The position numbers were made by a program, and so were the translations under genes. Shown here piece by piece: positions 20,487 through 27,779 of a stretch of DNA of 27,779 nt (the stretch's first letter is position 1; the number at the start of each line of letters is the position of its first letter). This DNA is from an uncultured Olsenella sp. (GTDB lineage Bacteria; Actinomycetota; Coriobacteriia; Coriobacteriales; Atopobiaceae): positions 1-27,779 of the forward strand of contig UQIF01000030.1 of NCBI GenBank assembly GCA_900540955.1. The letters are read 5' to 3'. The notes under the pieces are model-generated. The model had not been told where the DNA came from. It saw nothing but the letters and a program-made list of their open reading frames with translations, and searched no databases.

Positions 20487-22322
20487 GTGGATAGAAGAGA
20501 TGGAAATAGCCGCCGCCAAGGCGGTCGCCGCATGCCGGAGGCCTCTTATGAAGCGGCCTCCCGCTCGCGTTTTCGGCCAGCGGGCGCCGCCGACGTCACC
20601 GACGACGAGCCCAAGCTGCGCCTTTTGCTCGCGGCTTTCGGCGTCGTGTTCGCCCTTATTGCCCTGAACCTCATCTGGCTGCAGGTCATCGACGCCCCCA
20701 ACCTCGCCCGCCGCGCCGAGGGCCGGCGCACGAACGTCGTCACGTTAAACGCCAAGCGCGGCACCATCTACGACCGCAACGGCAACGTGCTCGCCATCAG
20801 CGTCGACTGCAAGGACGTGGTCTGCGACCCGACGACCCTGCAGAAGACCGTCAAGGACGAGAACGGCAAGACCTCCAAGACCTCCGATGGGGCGGCCGAG
20901 GACATCGCCGATGTGCTCGTCGAGGTCCTCGGCGGCGACCGCGACACCTATATCGAGGCCTTGACCCGTCAGAACACCCGCTACGCCTACCTGGCTCGAC
21001 GGGTGGACGTTTCGCAGGCGGATTCCATCCAGGAGAAGCTGGACGAGCGTGGCCTTTCGGGCGTCTATTACGAGACCGACACCAAGCGCGTCTACCCTTA
21101 TGGCACGACCGCCGCCCAGATCCTCGGCTACGTGAACCAGGACGGCGCCGCGCTCTCGGGCCTCGAGTACTACTACGACGACATTCTCAAGGGCGAGGAC
21201 GGCCAGCGCGTTTGCGAGGCGAGCGCCTACGGCACGCCCATCGCCGGAGGCGTCTCGGACACCATCGCCGCGCGCAACGGCACCGATATCGTGCTTTCCA
21301 TCGACATCGACCTGCAGGACGAGTGCGAGAAGATCATCTCCGATGCCGCGAAGACCTATGAGGCGGAGTCCGGTTCGGTTATGGTCGCCAACCCCAAGAC
21401 CGGCGAGGTCTACGCCGCCGCCTCGACCCCGCTGCCCGACTTCTCCAACATCACGGACGCCTCCTCGCTCAACCTCAAGCTCGTGACCGACTCCTACGAG
21501 CCGGGCTCGGTCTTCAAGGTGCTCACGACCGCGATCGGCATCGAGGACGGGCTTCTTACCAAGGACTCGACCTTCAACATCCCCGCCGAGATCCTCGTGG
21601 GCGACTCCTACGTTCACGACGACGACGATCGCGACTATGAGCTCGACATGTCGGTGGACTACGCCATCGCCAAGTCCTCGAACGTAGCCATGGCCTACTA
21701 CGTGCAGAACATCATCGGCGCGAAGCGCTTCGCCGACGGCGTCGAGAAGTTCGGCATCGGCCAGAAGACCGGGATCGACTTCCCCGGCGAGGCCGCCGGC
21801 ATCGTGAAGAGCTACGGCGACTACGACGGTTCGACGGCGGGGTCCATGGCGTTTGGCCAGGGCCTCTCCATCCCGCTCGTGCAGATTGTGCGCGCCTACT
21901 GCGCCGTGGCAAACGACGGCGTCCCCACCACCCCCCACTTCCTTGTGTCCAAGGCGGGCGAGGAGGTCGACTGGCCGGCGGGCGATAGGATTATCTCGAA
22001 GAAGACCGCCGACGAGGAGACCGACATGATGCGCTCGGTCATGCTCGACGGCTCCGGCGCCTTAGGCCAGGTCGAGGGCTACGACATCGCCGGCAAGACG
22101 GGCACGGGCGAGCAGGCCGACGAGGAGGGCGGCTACAAGGAGAACCACTTCGTCGCCTCGCTGTGCGGCTTCGCCAATGCCGACGACCCCGAGGTCCTCG
22201 TGTATACCGGCTTGAACGGCATCCCGTACCTCGCCGCCGTTTCTGCCGCCAACGTCTTCCATGACGTCATGCAGCAATCCGTCACCATTCTGGGCGTCGC
22301 GCCCGCCGCCACGTCCAACTAG
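20487..22322 (+). CDS. ftsI: Class B penicillin-binding protein, septal transpeptidase FtsI
   Basis: FtsI (PBP3/PBP2B type) cross-links septal peptidoglycan in complex with FtsW. The 611-aa sequence has a basic cytoplasmic tail and a membrane helix at about 45-70 (LRLLLAAFGVVFALIALNLIWLQVI). The class B dimerisation region includes RGTIYDRNGNVLA, and the transpeptidase domain follows. Its catalytic motifs are SVFK (S341, K344), SSN (S397-N399) and KTG (K537-G539). No C-terminal PASTA domain is present. The GTG at 20487 lies 11 bp after the ftsL-like stop but lacks a ribosome-binding site, and it sits in the loop of a small CTTCTA/TAGAAG hairpin (20477-20497). ATG at 20532, with weak AAGG upstream, is an alternative that shortens the tail by 15 residues. 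The gene is followed by murF after 8 bp. Confidence 0.93.
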   Translation: MDRRDGNSRRQGGRRMPEASYEAASRSRFRPAGAADVTDDEPKLRLLLAAFGVVFALIALNLIWLQVIDAPNLARRAEGRRTNVVTLNAKRGTIYDRNGNVLAISVDCKDVVCDPTTLQKTVKDENGKTSKTSDGAAEDIADVLVEVLGGDRDTYIEALTRQNTRYAYLARRVDVSQADSIQEKLDERGLSGVYYETDTKRVYPYGTTAAQILGYVNQDGAALSGLEYYYDDILKGEDGQRVCEASAYGTPIAGGVSDTIAARNGTDIVLSIDIDLQDECEKIISDAAKTYEAESGSVMVANPKTGEVYAAASTPLPDFSNITDASSLNLKLVTDSYEPGSVFKVLTTAIGIEDGLLTKDSTFNIPAEILVGDSYVHDDDDRDYELDMSVDYAIAKSSNVAMAYYVQNIIGAKRFADGVEKFGIGQKTGIDFPGEAAGIVKSYGDYDGSTAGSMAFGQGLSIPLVQIVRAYCAVANDGVPTTPHFLVSKAGEEVDWPAGDRIISKKTADEETDMMRSVMLDGSGALGQVEGYDIAGKTGTGEQADEEGGYKENHFVASLCGFANADDPEVLVYTGLNGIPYLAAVSAANVFHDVMQQSVTILGVAPAATSN

Positions 22323-22330
22323 GAGGGGCT

Positions 22331-23779
22331 ATGATTCGCGTCCAAGCCAAAGAAATCGCCGAGGTCACCGGGGCCGAGCTCGTGCACGAGGGATCCCGCG
22401 CCGTCGCCGGCGACGCCGTGATCGACTCGCGCCAGGCAAAGGAGGGGACGGTCTTCGTCGCCTTCGCCGGCGAGAAGGTCGACGGCAACGCCTACCTGGC
22501 CGCCGCGGCGAAGACCGGCGCCGCTGCCGTGGTGGCCTCGGCCGAGGTGGCCCCCGACGTGCTCGCGGCCTGCGCGGCCGCCGGCGCCTCCGTCCTGCGC
22601 GCCAAGGACGACGACTGCGAGGCGTTCCTGCTGGCGCTCGCGGCCGAGCAGCGCCGCCGCCACCCGGAGTGGCTCGTCGTGGGCGTCACGGGCTCTGTGG
22701 GCAAGACCACCACGAAGGACATGCTGCGCGCCGGCTTCGGTGCCGTGCGCCGCACCCACGCCACCGCCGGCAACCTCAACAACCTCATCGGCATGCCGCT
22801 CACGCTGCTCGCCGCCCCGGAGGGCTCCGAGGTCGTCGTCTGCGAGCTTGGCATGAACCACCCCGGCGAGATCTCCCGCCTGGCCGGCGCGTGCTCGCCT
22901 GCGCTCGCCTGCGTGACCACCATCGGCACCTCCCACATCGGCATCCTCGGCAGCCGCGAGAACATCGCCCGTGCGAAGGCGGAGGTCTGCGCCCAGATGC
23001 GCGACTCCGGCCCCGCCGCCGGCGACGTCGCCCGCACCCTCGTGATGCCGTCTGCCTGCGACCTCACGCCGTTCATCGCGGACGGCTTCGCGCGCCCCGC
23101 CGGCGTGGCCGTCGAGCTCGTGGGCGCCCACGAGGGCGACGCCGTGCGCGCCTTCGGCGTGCGCCTCGACGAGGAGGGCCTGCCCAGCTTCACCGTGCGC
23201 TGCGCCGACGGCTGGAGCCGAGAGGTGACGCTCAACCTCCCCGGCCGCAAGGTTGTCGACGATTACCTGATCGCGCTCGCGCTCATCTGGCGCGCCGGCG
23301 CCGACCGCGACGCCGCGACCGACGCCATCGAGCGCATGGAGCACACCGCCCTGCGCCTCGACGTGTGCGCCTCGGCCGCGGGCGTCCGCGTGATCGACGA
23401 CTCCTACAACGCCGCGCCGAACTCCATGGCCTCGTCGCTCGATATTCTTTCCACGATGGCCTGCGAGGGCCGTCGCGTCGCCGTCCTCGGCGAGATGGGC
23501 GAGCTCGGCGCCGAGGAGGAGAAGCTCCACGGCTACACCGGCGCCTACGCCGCGGCCAAGGGCCTCGACATGCTCGTCTTCATAGGCGGACGCCTCGCCG
23601 ACGTCATGGCCGACGCCGCCCGAACCATGGGCGCCTCGGAGGACGCCGTCCACCGCTTCGCGACGGTCGACGACGCCGTCGCAGCCCTGAAGCCGGCCTT
23701 TTCCGCCGGCGACCTCGTCCTCGTCAAGGCCTCGCGCGCAGAAGGCCTCGACCGCTTTGCCAAGGAGGTTCTTGCTTAA
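22331..23779 (+). CDS. murF: UDP-MurNAc-tripeptide--D-Ala-D-Ala ligase MurF
   Basis: MurF adds D-Ala-D-Ala to the UDP-MurNAc-tripeptide, completing the pentapeptide precursor in the cytoplasm. The 482-aa protein has the three Mur-ligase domains. The N-terminal part contains DSRQAKEGTVFVAFAGEKVDGN. The central ATPase part has the P-loop TGSVGKTTTKD, GNLNNLIGMPLT and ELGMNHPGEI. The C-terminal part includes DDSYNAAPNSM and LGEMGELG, and NAAPNS is typical of MurF rather than MurE. AGGAGGGG lies five bases before the ATG. It abuts mraY directly, the stop TAA touching the mraY ATG. No murE lies between ftsI and murF. Confidence 0.96.
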   Translation: MIRVQAKEIAEVTGAELVHEGSRAVAGDAVIDSRQAKEGTVFVAFAGEKVDGNAYLAAAAKTGAAAVVASAEVAPDVLAACAAAGASVLRAKDDDCEAFLLALAAEQRRRHPEWLVVGVTGSVGKTTTKDMLRAGFGAVRRTHATAGNLNNLIGMPLTLLAAPEGSEVVVCELGMNHPGEISRLAGACSPALACVTTIGTSHIGILGSRENIARAKAEVCAQMRDSGPAAGDVARTLVMPSACDLTPFIADGFARPAGVAVELVGAHEGDAVRAFGVRLDEEGLPSFTVRCADGWSREVTLNLPGRKVVDDYLIALALIWRAGADRDAATDAIERMEHTALRLDVCASAAGVRVIDDSYNAAPNSMASSLDILSTMACEGRRVAVLGEMGELGAEEEKLHGYTGAYAAAKGLDMLVFIGGRLADVMADAARTMGASEDAVHRFATVDDAVAALKPAFSAGDLVLVKASRAEGLDRFAKEVLA

Positions 23780-24808
23780 ATGATCGGCAACCCCGCATAC
23801 CCCACGTACCAGGTATTTATCGCCATCGCCGTGGCGGCCGCCGTGACGGGCCTCGCCATGCCCCCCTTCATCCGGCTGCTCAAGAAGGACGGCATCGGCC
23901 AGCAGATCCGCGCCGACGGCCCGCAGAGCCACCTCGTCAAGCAGGGCACGCCCACCATGGGCGGCGTCATCATCCTCGCCGGCGTGGTGCTGACGGTCGC
24001 CCTTCTTGCCAAGTGGACGCCCGACCTCATCCTCGCCGTGATCGCCACGCTGGCCACCGGCTCGCTCGGCCTGCTCGACGATATCGAGTCCGTGGCCCAC
24101 AAACGCTCCCTCGGCCTCACGCCGTCGCAGAAGATGGCGGGCCTCATCACGATCTCGGTCGTGTTCTGCCTGGCCGCAGTCAACTGGGTGGGCATCGACG
24201 CCGTTATCCGCTTCCCGGGCGGCGTGGCCATCGACCTGGGCGTCCTCACCACGACGCTGCCCATCGCCGGCGGCATCCAGATCCCCTGGCTCTACCTCGC
24301 CTTCGTGTTCCTCCTCATGGCGGGCCTTTCGAACTCGGTCAACCTCACCGACGGCCTCGACGGGCTGGCGGGCGGCTGCACGATGGTCGTCATGCTCATG
24401 ATGGCCATGGTCGCCTTCCGCTACGACGAGATCAACCTGGCCATCTTCGCCGCATCCATCGCCGGCGCCTGCGTCGGTTTCCTCTGGCACAACTGCAACC
24501 CGGCGTCCATCTTTATGGGCGATACGGGGTCGCTTGCGCTCGGCGCCGCCCTGGCCGCGCTCGCCGTCCTCACGAAGACCGAGGTCACCTCGCTGATCAT
24601 GGGCGGCCTGTTTGTCTGCGAGGCGCTCTCCGTCATCATCCAGGTCGTGAGCTTCAAGACCACCGGCAAGCGCGTTTTCCTCATGAGCCCGATCCACCAC
24701 CACTTCGAAAAGAAGGGCTGGGCCGAGACCAAGGTCGTCACGCGTTTCTGGATCGTCTCGGCCGCGTTCGCGACGCTGGGCTTCGCCCTATACTTCCAGC
24801 TCGGGTAG
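23780..24808 (+). CDS. mraY: Phospho-MurNAc-pentapeptide transferase MraY
   Basis: MraY transfers phospho-MurNAc-pentapeptide to undecaprenyl phosphate, making lipid I at the inner face of the membrane. The 342-aa polytopic protein shows the family signatures. KQGTPTMGG follows the first helix, GLLDDIES carries the acidic pair, and NLTDGLDGLAGG the next aspartates. WHNCNPASIFMGDTGSLALG and the histidine cluster PIHHHFE complete the active site. About ten hydrophobic helices are visible. Start and preceding stop are contiguous (TAAATG), and AAGGAGG lies inside the end of murF, so translation is coupled. Confidence 0.97.
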   Translation: MIGNPAYPTYQVFIAIAVAAAVTGLAMPPFIRLLKKDGIGQQIRADGPQSHLVKQGTPTMGGVIILAGVVLTVALLAKWTPDLILAVIATLATGSLGLLDDIESVAHKRSLGLTPSQKMAGLITISVVFCLAAVNWVGIDAVIRFPGGVAIDLGVLTTTLPIAGGIQIPWLYLAFVFLLMAGLSNSVNLTDGLDGLAGGCTMVVMLMMAMVAFRYDEINLAIFAASIAGACVGFLWHNCNPASIFMGDTGSLALGAALAALAVLTKTEVTSLIMGGLFVCEALSVIIQVVSFKTTGKRVFLMSPIHHHFEKKGWAETKVVTRFWIVSAAFATLGFALYFQLG

Positions 24809-24833
24809 GCTCGCCCGCCGCATGGAAGCGCGT

Positions 24834-24863
24834 TGGCAAGAAGTGCTCAGGCGCTTCTTGCCA
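24834..24863 (+). other. 13-bp-stem hairpin with 4-base loop between mraY and murD
   Basis: TGGCAAGAAGTGC (24834-24846) pairs with GCGCTTCTTGCCA (24851-24863), one G-T pair, with loop TCAG. The following TGCATTTCTTTG is T-rich but broken, so it may be a weak terminator or attenuator within the operon. A competing pairing exists: GCATGG then AAGCGC (24820-24831) with GCGCTT and CCATGC downstream. The GGCAAGAAG core recurs elsewhere in the window. Confidence 0.7.
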
Positions 24864-24922
24864 TGCATTTCTTTGCAGATAGCCCGCCTTAAGGGACCGC
24901 ACCGCACCGCAAGAGAAAGCGC

Positions 24923-26344
24923 ATGAGCATGGCCTGCACGAACACAGAGAAGCTCGGAGACGTACTTGTCCTTGGCATCGGAAAGACGGGGGAGGGCATT
25001 TGCCGCTACCTCGCCGGGCTCCCCGCCGGGCGCGTCGACTCTGTCACGCTCTACGGCGGCGCGCGCTCCGAGGAGTGCGACGCCACGCGGGCCCTCGAGG
25101 AGGCGGGCGTTCGCTGCGTGCTCGGCACCGAGGACGTGGAGGGCTCCTTTGACCTCGCCGTCGCCTCGCCCGGCATCCCCGAGAAGAGCGCGTTCTTCCG
25201 CGCCGCGGCGGCCGCGAGCGCCGAGATCATCGGCGAGCCCGAGCTTGCCTTCCGCGAGAGCCCGAGCAACTGGATTGCCGTCACTGGCACGAACGGCAAG
25301 ACCACCACGACCTCGCTTACCACGCACCTGCTCCACGAGGACGGCCGCGCGGCCGAGGCCGTGGGCAACATCGGCGTGCTCTGCGTCGGCGAGGTCGGCC
25401 ACCGCCCCGAAGGCGGCTGGCTCGTGGCGGAGCTCTCGAGCTTCCAGCTCGCCGAGACCGCGCGGCTCCACCCGCGCGCCGCGGCGCTGCTCAACATCAC
25501 GCCCGACCACATCGAGTGGCACGGCACCATGGAGGCCTACGCCGCCGCCAAGGAGAAGATCTTCGCCAACATGGGCGCCGGAGACCTCGCCGTCGTCTCG
25601 ATGGACGACGACTGGTGCCGCGCCGTCGCGGTGCGCTGCGCCCAGCGCGGGCTGCGCGTCTGCGAGCTGTCCATCGACCGCGAGCTCGGCGGCCGCGACG
25701 CGGCGTTCGTCCGCGGCGATAGGCTCGTCGTCCGCCTTGACGGGGAGGAACACGACCTCGGGAGCGTCGACAGCCTGAAGATCCGCGGGAGCCACAACTG
25801 GGAGAATGCCCTGGCGGCCTCTGCGCTCGCGCTGTTTGCCGGCGTGGGCGAGGACGTCGTGGCGCGAGGGCTCGCGAGCTTCAGCCCGATCGAGCACCGC
25901 ATCGAGCCCTGCGGCGAGGTCGCGGGCGTCCACTTCGTGAACGACTCCAAGGCCACGAACACCGACTCCGTCGAGAAGGCGCTCACGGCGTTTACGCCCA
26001 AGTCGGTCGTCGTCCTTCTGGGCGGTCACGACAAGGGCACCGACCTGACGAGCCTCGCCGTGGCCTGCTGCCGCGAGGCCCGCGTGGCCGTGTGTTTCGG
26101 TGCCGCGGGCCCCCGCATCGCCCGTGCGCTCGAGGACGAGGCCGCTGCCGCCGGGTCCGACCTGCGCGTGGTCTCGGCCGAGCACCTGCGCGACGCGTTC
26201 GACGCCGCCGTTGCCGCCGCCGAGCCCGGTAACACCGTGCTCCTCTCGCCCGCGTGCTCCTCGTTCGACGAGTTCTCCAACATGGCCGAGCGCGGCCGCC
26301 TGTTCAAGTCCCTCGTGGCCGGCCTGGCCTCGAAGGGGGAGTAG
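24923..26344 (+). CDS. murD: UDP-MurNAc-L-alanine--D-glutamate ligase MurD
   Basis: MurD adds D-glutamate to UDP-MurNAc-L-Ala in the cytoplasmic phase of peptidoglycan synthesis. The 473-aa protein has an N-terminal Rossmann-like domain (VLVLGIGKTGEGICRYL, then ASPGIPEKS). The ATPase domain has P-loop VTGTNGKTTTTSL, NIGVLCVGEV, and ELSSFQL, the MurD-typical signature, and continues LNITPDHIEWHGTMEAY. The C-terminal domain has HRIEPCGEVAGVHFVNDSKATNTDSV and LLGGHDKGTDL, then SPACSSFDEFSNMAERG. The ATG at 24923 has only a weak purine-rich ribosome-binding site, and the ATG at 24929 is possible. The 114-bp gap from mraY is the largest among the genes from ftsI onward and holds a strong hairpin. 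Confidence 0.96.
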   Translation: MSMACTNTEKLGDVLVLGIGKTGEGICRYLAGLPAGRVDSVTLYGGARSEECDATRALEEAGVRCVLGTEDVEGSFDLAVASPGIPEKSAFFRAAAAASAEIIGEPELAFRESPSNWIAVTGTNGKTTTTSLTTHLLHEDGRAAEAVGNIGVLCVGEVGHRPEGGWLVAELSSFQLAETARLHPRAAALLNITPDHIEWHGTMEAYAAAKEKIFANMGAGDLAVVSMDDDWCRAVAVRCAQRGLRVCELSIDRELGGRDAAFVRGDRLVVRLDGEEHDLGSVDSLKIRGSHNWENALAASALALFAGVGEDVVARGLASFSPIEHRIEPCGEVAGVHFVNDSKATNTDSVEKALTAFTPKSVVVLLGGHDKGTDLTSLAVACCREARVAVCFGAAGPRIARALEDEAAAAGSDLRVVSAEHLRDAFDAAVAAAEPGNTVLLSPACSSFDEFSNMAERGRLFKSLVAGLASKGE

Positions 26345-26347
26345 CGC

Positions 26348-27779
26348 GTGGCGGCCCAGCTCCCCAGCTTCCTGTTCGGCGGAAGCGCCCGCGATGCCCG
26401 CTCCTCTGGCGGGCGCGGCGGGCGCGGCGCCGGCAGGCGCGAGAACGCCGAGAAGAGCCTCTTTGGCGTGCCCGAGCGCTTCATGAAGCCGCGGCTGGTC
26501 CTCATCGCCGTGACCGCCATCCTCGTGTGCTTTGGCCTGCTCATGATTTACTCGGCTTCCTCCGTCACCTGCCTCGCGAGCAAGGCGTGCAACTACGACG
26601 CGGCGTACTACCTCAAGCGCCAGCTAGGGTTCGCGGCGATCGGCGTCATCCTTGCGGTGGTCATAGCCAGGGTCGACTACCACGCGTTGTCGCGCGATCA
26701 CCTGGTCGCCGTCATCGCCGTGGTGATCCTCGCGCTCGCGCTCGTGTTCGTGCCGGGTTTCTCGAACAGCACCTACGGCGCGTCGCGTTGGATCAAGCTG
26801 GGGCCTCTGCAGCTGCAGCCGTCCGAGTTCGCGAAGGTCGCCATCGTGATCGTTGCCGCGTCGCTCGCCCAGAGCTGGTTCGTCGACGGCGACATGAGCA
26901 ACGGGGAGCTCCTCAAGTTCGCCGCCGCCGGCATCGGCGTGCCGATTGCCCTTATCGTCATTCAGCCCGACAAGGGAACGACGGTCATCATCGCGCTGAC
27001 CATCGCCATCATGCTGTTCGTGGCGGGGTTCGATTTGCGTAAGATCGCGGTTCCGCTTGGCCTGGTCGCAGTCCTTATCATCGTCTACTCCCTCACGCAG
27101 GACTATGCGCTTTCGCGTATCCAGACCTTCCTGAACCCATGGGAAGACGAGCAGGGCGACTCGTATCAGATCATCCAGGGCTTCTACGCGTTCGGATCCG
27201 GCGGGCTCTTCGGCGTGGGCATCGGCTTCTCGAAGCAGAAGTACGCGTACCTGCCCATGGCGCACAACGACTTCATCTTCGCCGTCGTCGGTGAGGAGTG
27301 CGGTCTTGTGGGCACGCTCGGTGTGATCGCGGGCTTCGCGGTCTTTGCCTGGGCGGGTTTCCGCATCGCCAAGTACGCCTCCGACCTCTCGGGCCGGCTC
27401 ATTGCGTGCGGCTGCACGTCGCTCATCATCATCCAGCTTTTCGTCAACGTGTGCGGCGTGCTCAAGATCATCCCGCTTTCCGGCAAGCCGCTGCCGTTCT
27501 TGTCGTACGGCGGCTCGTCGATCATGGCGTGCCTCATGTTCGTCGGCATGCTCGTCTCGGTGTCTAGGCACTCGTCGCTGCCCGAGACCGACCATGACCG
27601 CAGGCGCCGCGGGATGCGCCGTTACTCCGGAGCCGAGGAAGGCGATCCCGGGCTCTCGTTCGTCGGCGAGCCGACCCCGCGCTCCGAGCGGGGCCGCGGC
27701 TGGTACGGCGGCGTCGGCTCGGCGGGCGCGGAGCGCGGATTTACCGTGGTCGGCGGCGGGCGTGCGCAGGGCGCGGCGC
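26348..27779 (+). CDS. ftsW: SEDS-family septal glycosyltransferase FtsW (partial, runs off the window)
   Basis: FtsW polymerises lipid II into glycan strands at the septum, working with FtsI. No stop codon is met before the window end, so at least 477 residues are encoded. The SEDS signature is clear: YGASRWIKLGPLQLQPSEFAKVA; then QPDKGTTVI; then AHNDFIFAVVGEECG; and the end of the core, GKPLPFLSYGGSS. FtsW rather than RodA is chosen because of its place after murD. The start is GTG 26348, three bases after the murD stop, with GGGGGAG about six bases upstream. The N-terminus adds about 45 residues rich in Gly, Arg and Ser before the first helix. After the last helix a hydrophilic Arg/Gly-rich tail of over 75 residues continues to the edge. 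Confidence 0.94.
   Translation, partial: MAAQLPSFLFGGSARDARSSGGRGGRGAGRRENAEKSLFGVPERFMKPRLVLIAVTAILVCFGLLMIYSASSVTCLASKACNYDAAYYLKRQLGFAAIGVILAVVIARVDYHALSRDHLVAVIAVVILALALVFVPGFSNSTYGASRWIKLGPLQLQPSEFAKVAIVIVAASLAQSWFVDGDMSNGELLKFAAAGIGVPIALIVIQPDKGTTVIIALTIAIMLFVAGFDLRKIAVPLGLVAVLIIVYSLTQDYALSRIQTFLNPWEDEQGDSYQIIQGFYAFGSGGLFGVGIGFSKQKYAYLPMAHNDFIFAVVGEECGLVGTLGVIAGFAVFAWAGFRIAKYASDLSGRLIACGCTSLIIIQLFVNVCGVLKIIPLSGKPLPFLSYGGSSIMACLMFVGMLVSVSRHSSLPETDHDRRRRGMRRYSGAEEGDPGLSFVGEPTPRSERGRGWYGGVGSAGAERGFTVVGGGRAQGAA

Noticed and set aside
22319..24703. Antisense open frame of 794 codons over murF and mraY
   Set aside because: It is a mirror of conserved genes with His/Gly/Ala-biased composition and no domain pattern.
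22261..24882. Open frame of 873 codons on the plus strand across murF and mraY
   Set aside because: It overlaps two genes with complete active-site motifs, has Arg/Ala/Pro-rich composition and is a by-product of high GC at third positions.

Overview
The window looks like chromosome of a GC-rich Gram-positive actinobacterium, most likely a gut Coriobacteriia member (Collinsella or a close relative). This rests on the strongly G/C-ending codons, the type III glutamine synthetase, the pyrG-xerD pair, and a division/cell-wall (dcw) cluster in the usual Gram-positive order. The genus is an inference, because nothing was searched.

Region 1 (1-6427) is accessory. It holds a type I restriction specificity subunit in visibly lower-GC DNA (24-1151), a two-zinc-ribbon membrane protein (1416-2174), a WYL regulator (2217-3257, minus), a Cof-type HAD phosphatase (3669-4505, minus) and a MATE exporter (4707-6086). 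Two of its intergenic stretches hold striking structure. One is a 124-bp interrupted palindrome (3377-3500). The other is a five-copy cluster of 24- to 26-bp repeats with a perfect 23-bp inverted core (6138-6320).

Region 2 (6428-17841) is mostly housekeeping: polA overlapping rnhA by one base, a membrane-anchored CE4 polysaccharide deacetylase (minus), glnN, pyrG and xerD. Between rnhA and the deacetylase is a gene for an unrecognised 375-aa protein with a C-terminal Vsr/DUF559-like nuclease-fold signature. It is bracketed by two same-orientation copies of a 100-bp element with 13- to 14-bp terminal inverted repeats. Three tandem 17-bp repeats lie just beyond.

Region 3 (17842-27779) is the dcw cluster. 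A strong terminator ends the xerD transcript. Next comes a mraZ promoter carrying four direct repeats at exact 10-bp spacing, a good candidate MraZ autoregulatory operator. The genes are mraZ, rsmH, an ftsL-like gene, ftsI, murF, mraY, murD and ftsW (cut by the window end). Together they make lipid II from UDP-MurNAc-pentapeptide and build the septum. murE, commonly between ftsI and murF, is absent. Between rsmH and the ftsL-like gene is an unusual array of eight 11-bp direct repeats followed by a perfect 11-bp-stem hairpin. I can assign no known function to it.

The most unusual signals are the repeat pair around the nuclease-like gene, the 11-bp array in the dcw cluster, the five-copy repeat cluster, the long palindrome and the mraZ operator. 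I saw no tRNA, rRNA, CRISPR array or transposase gene.
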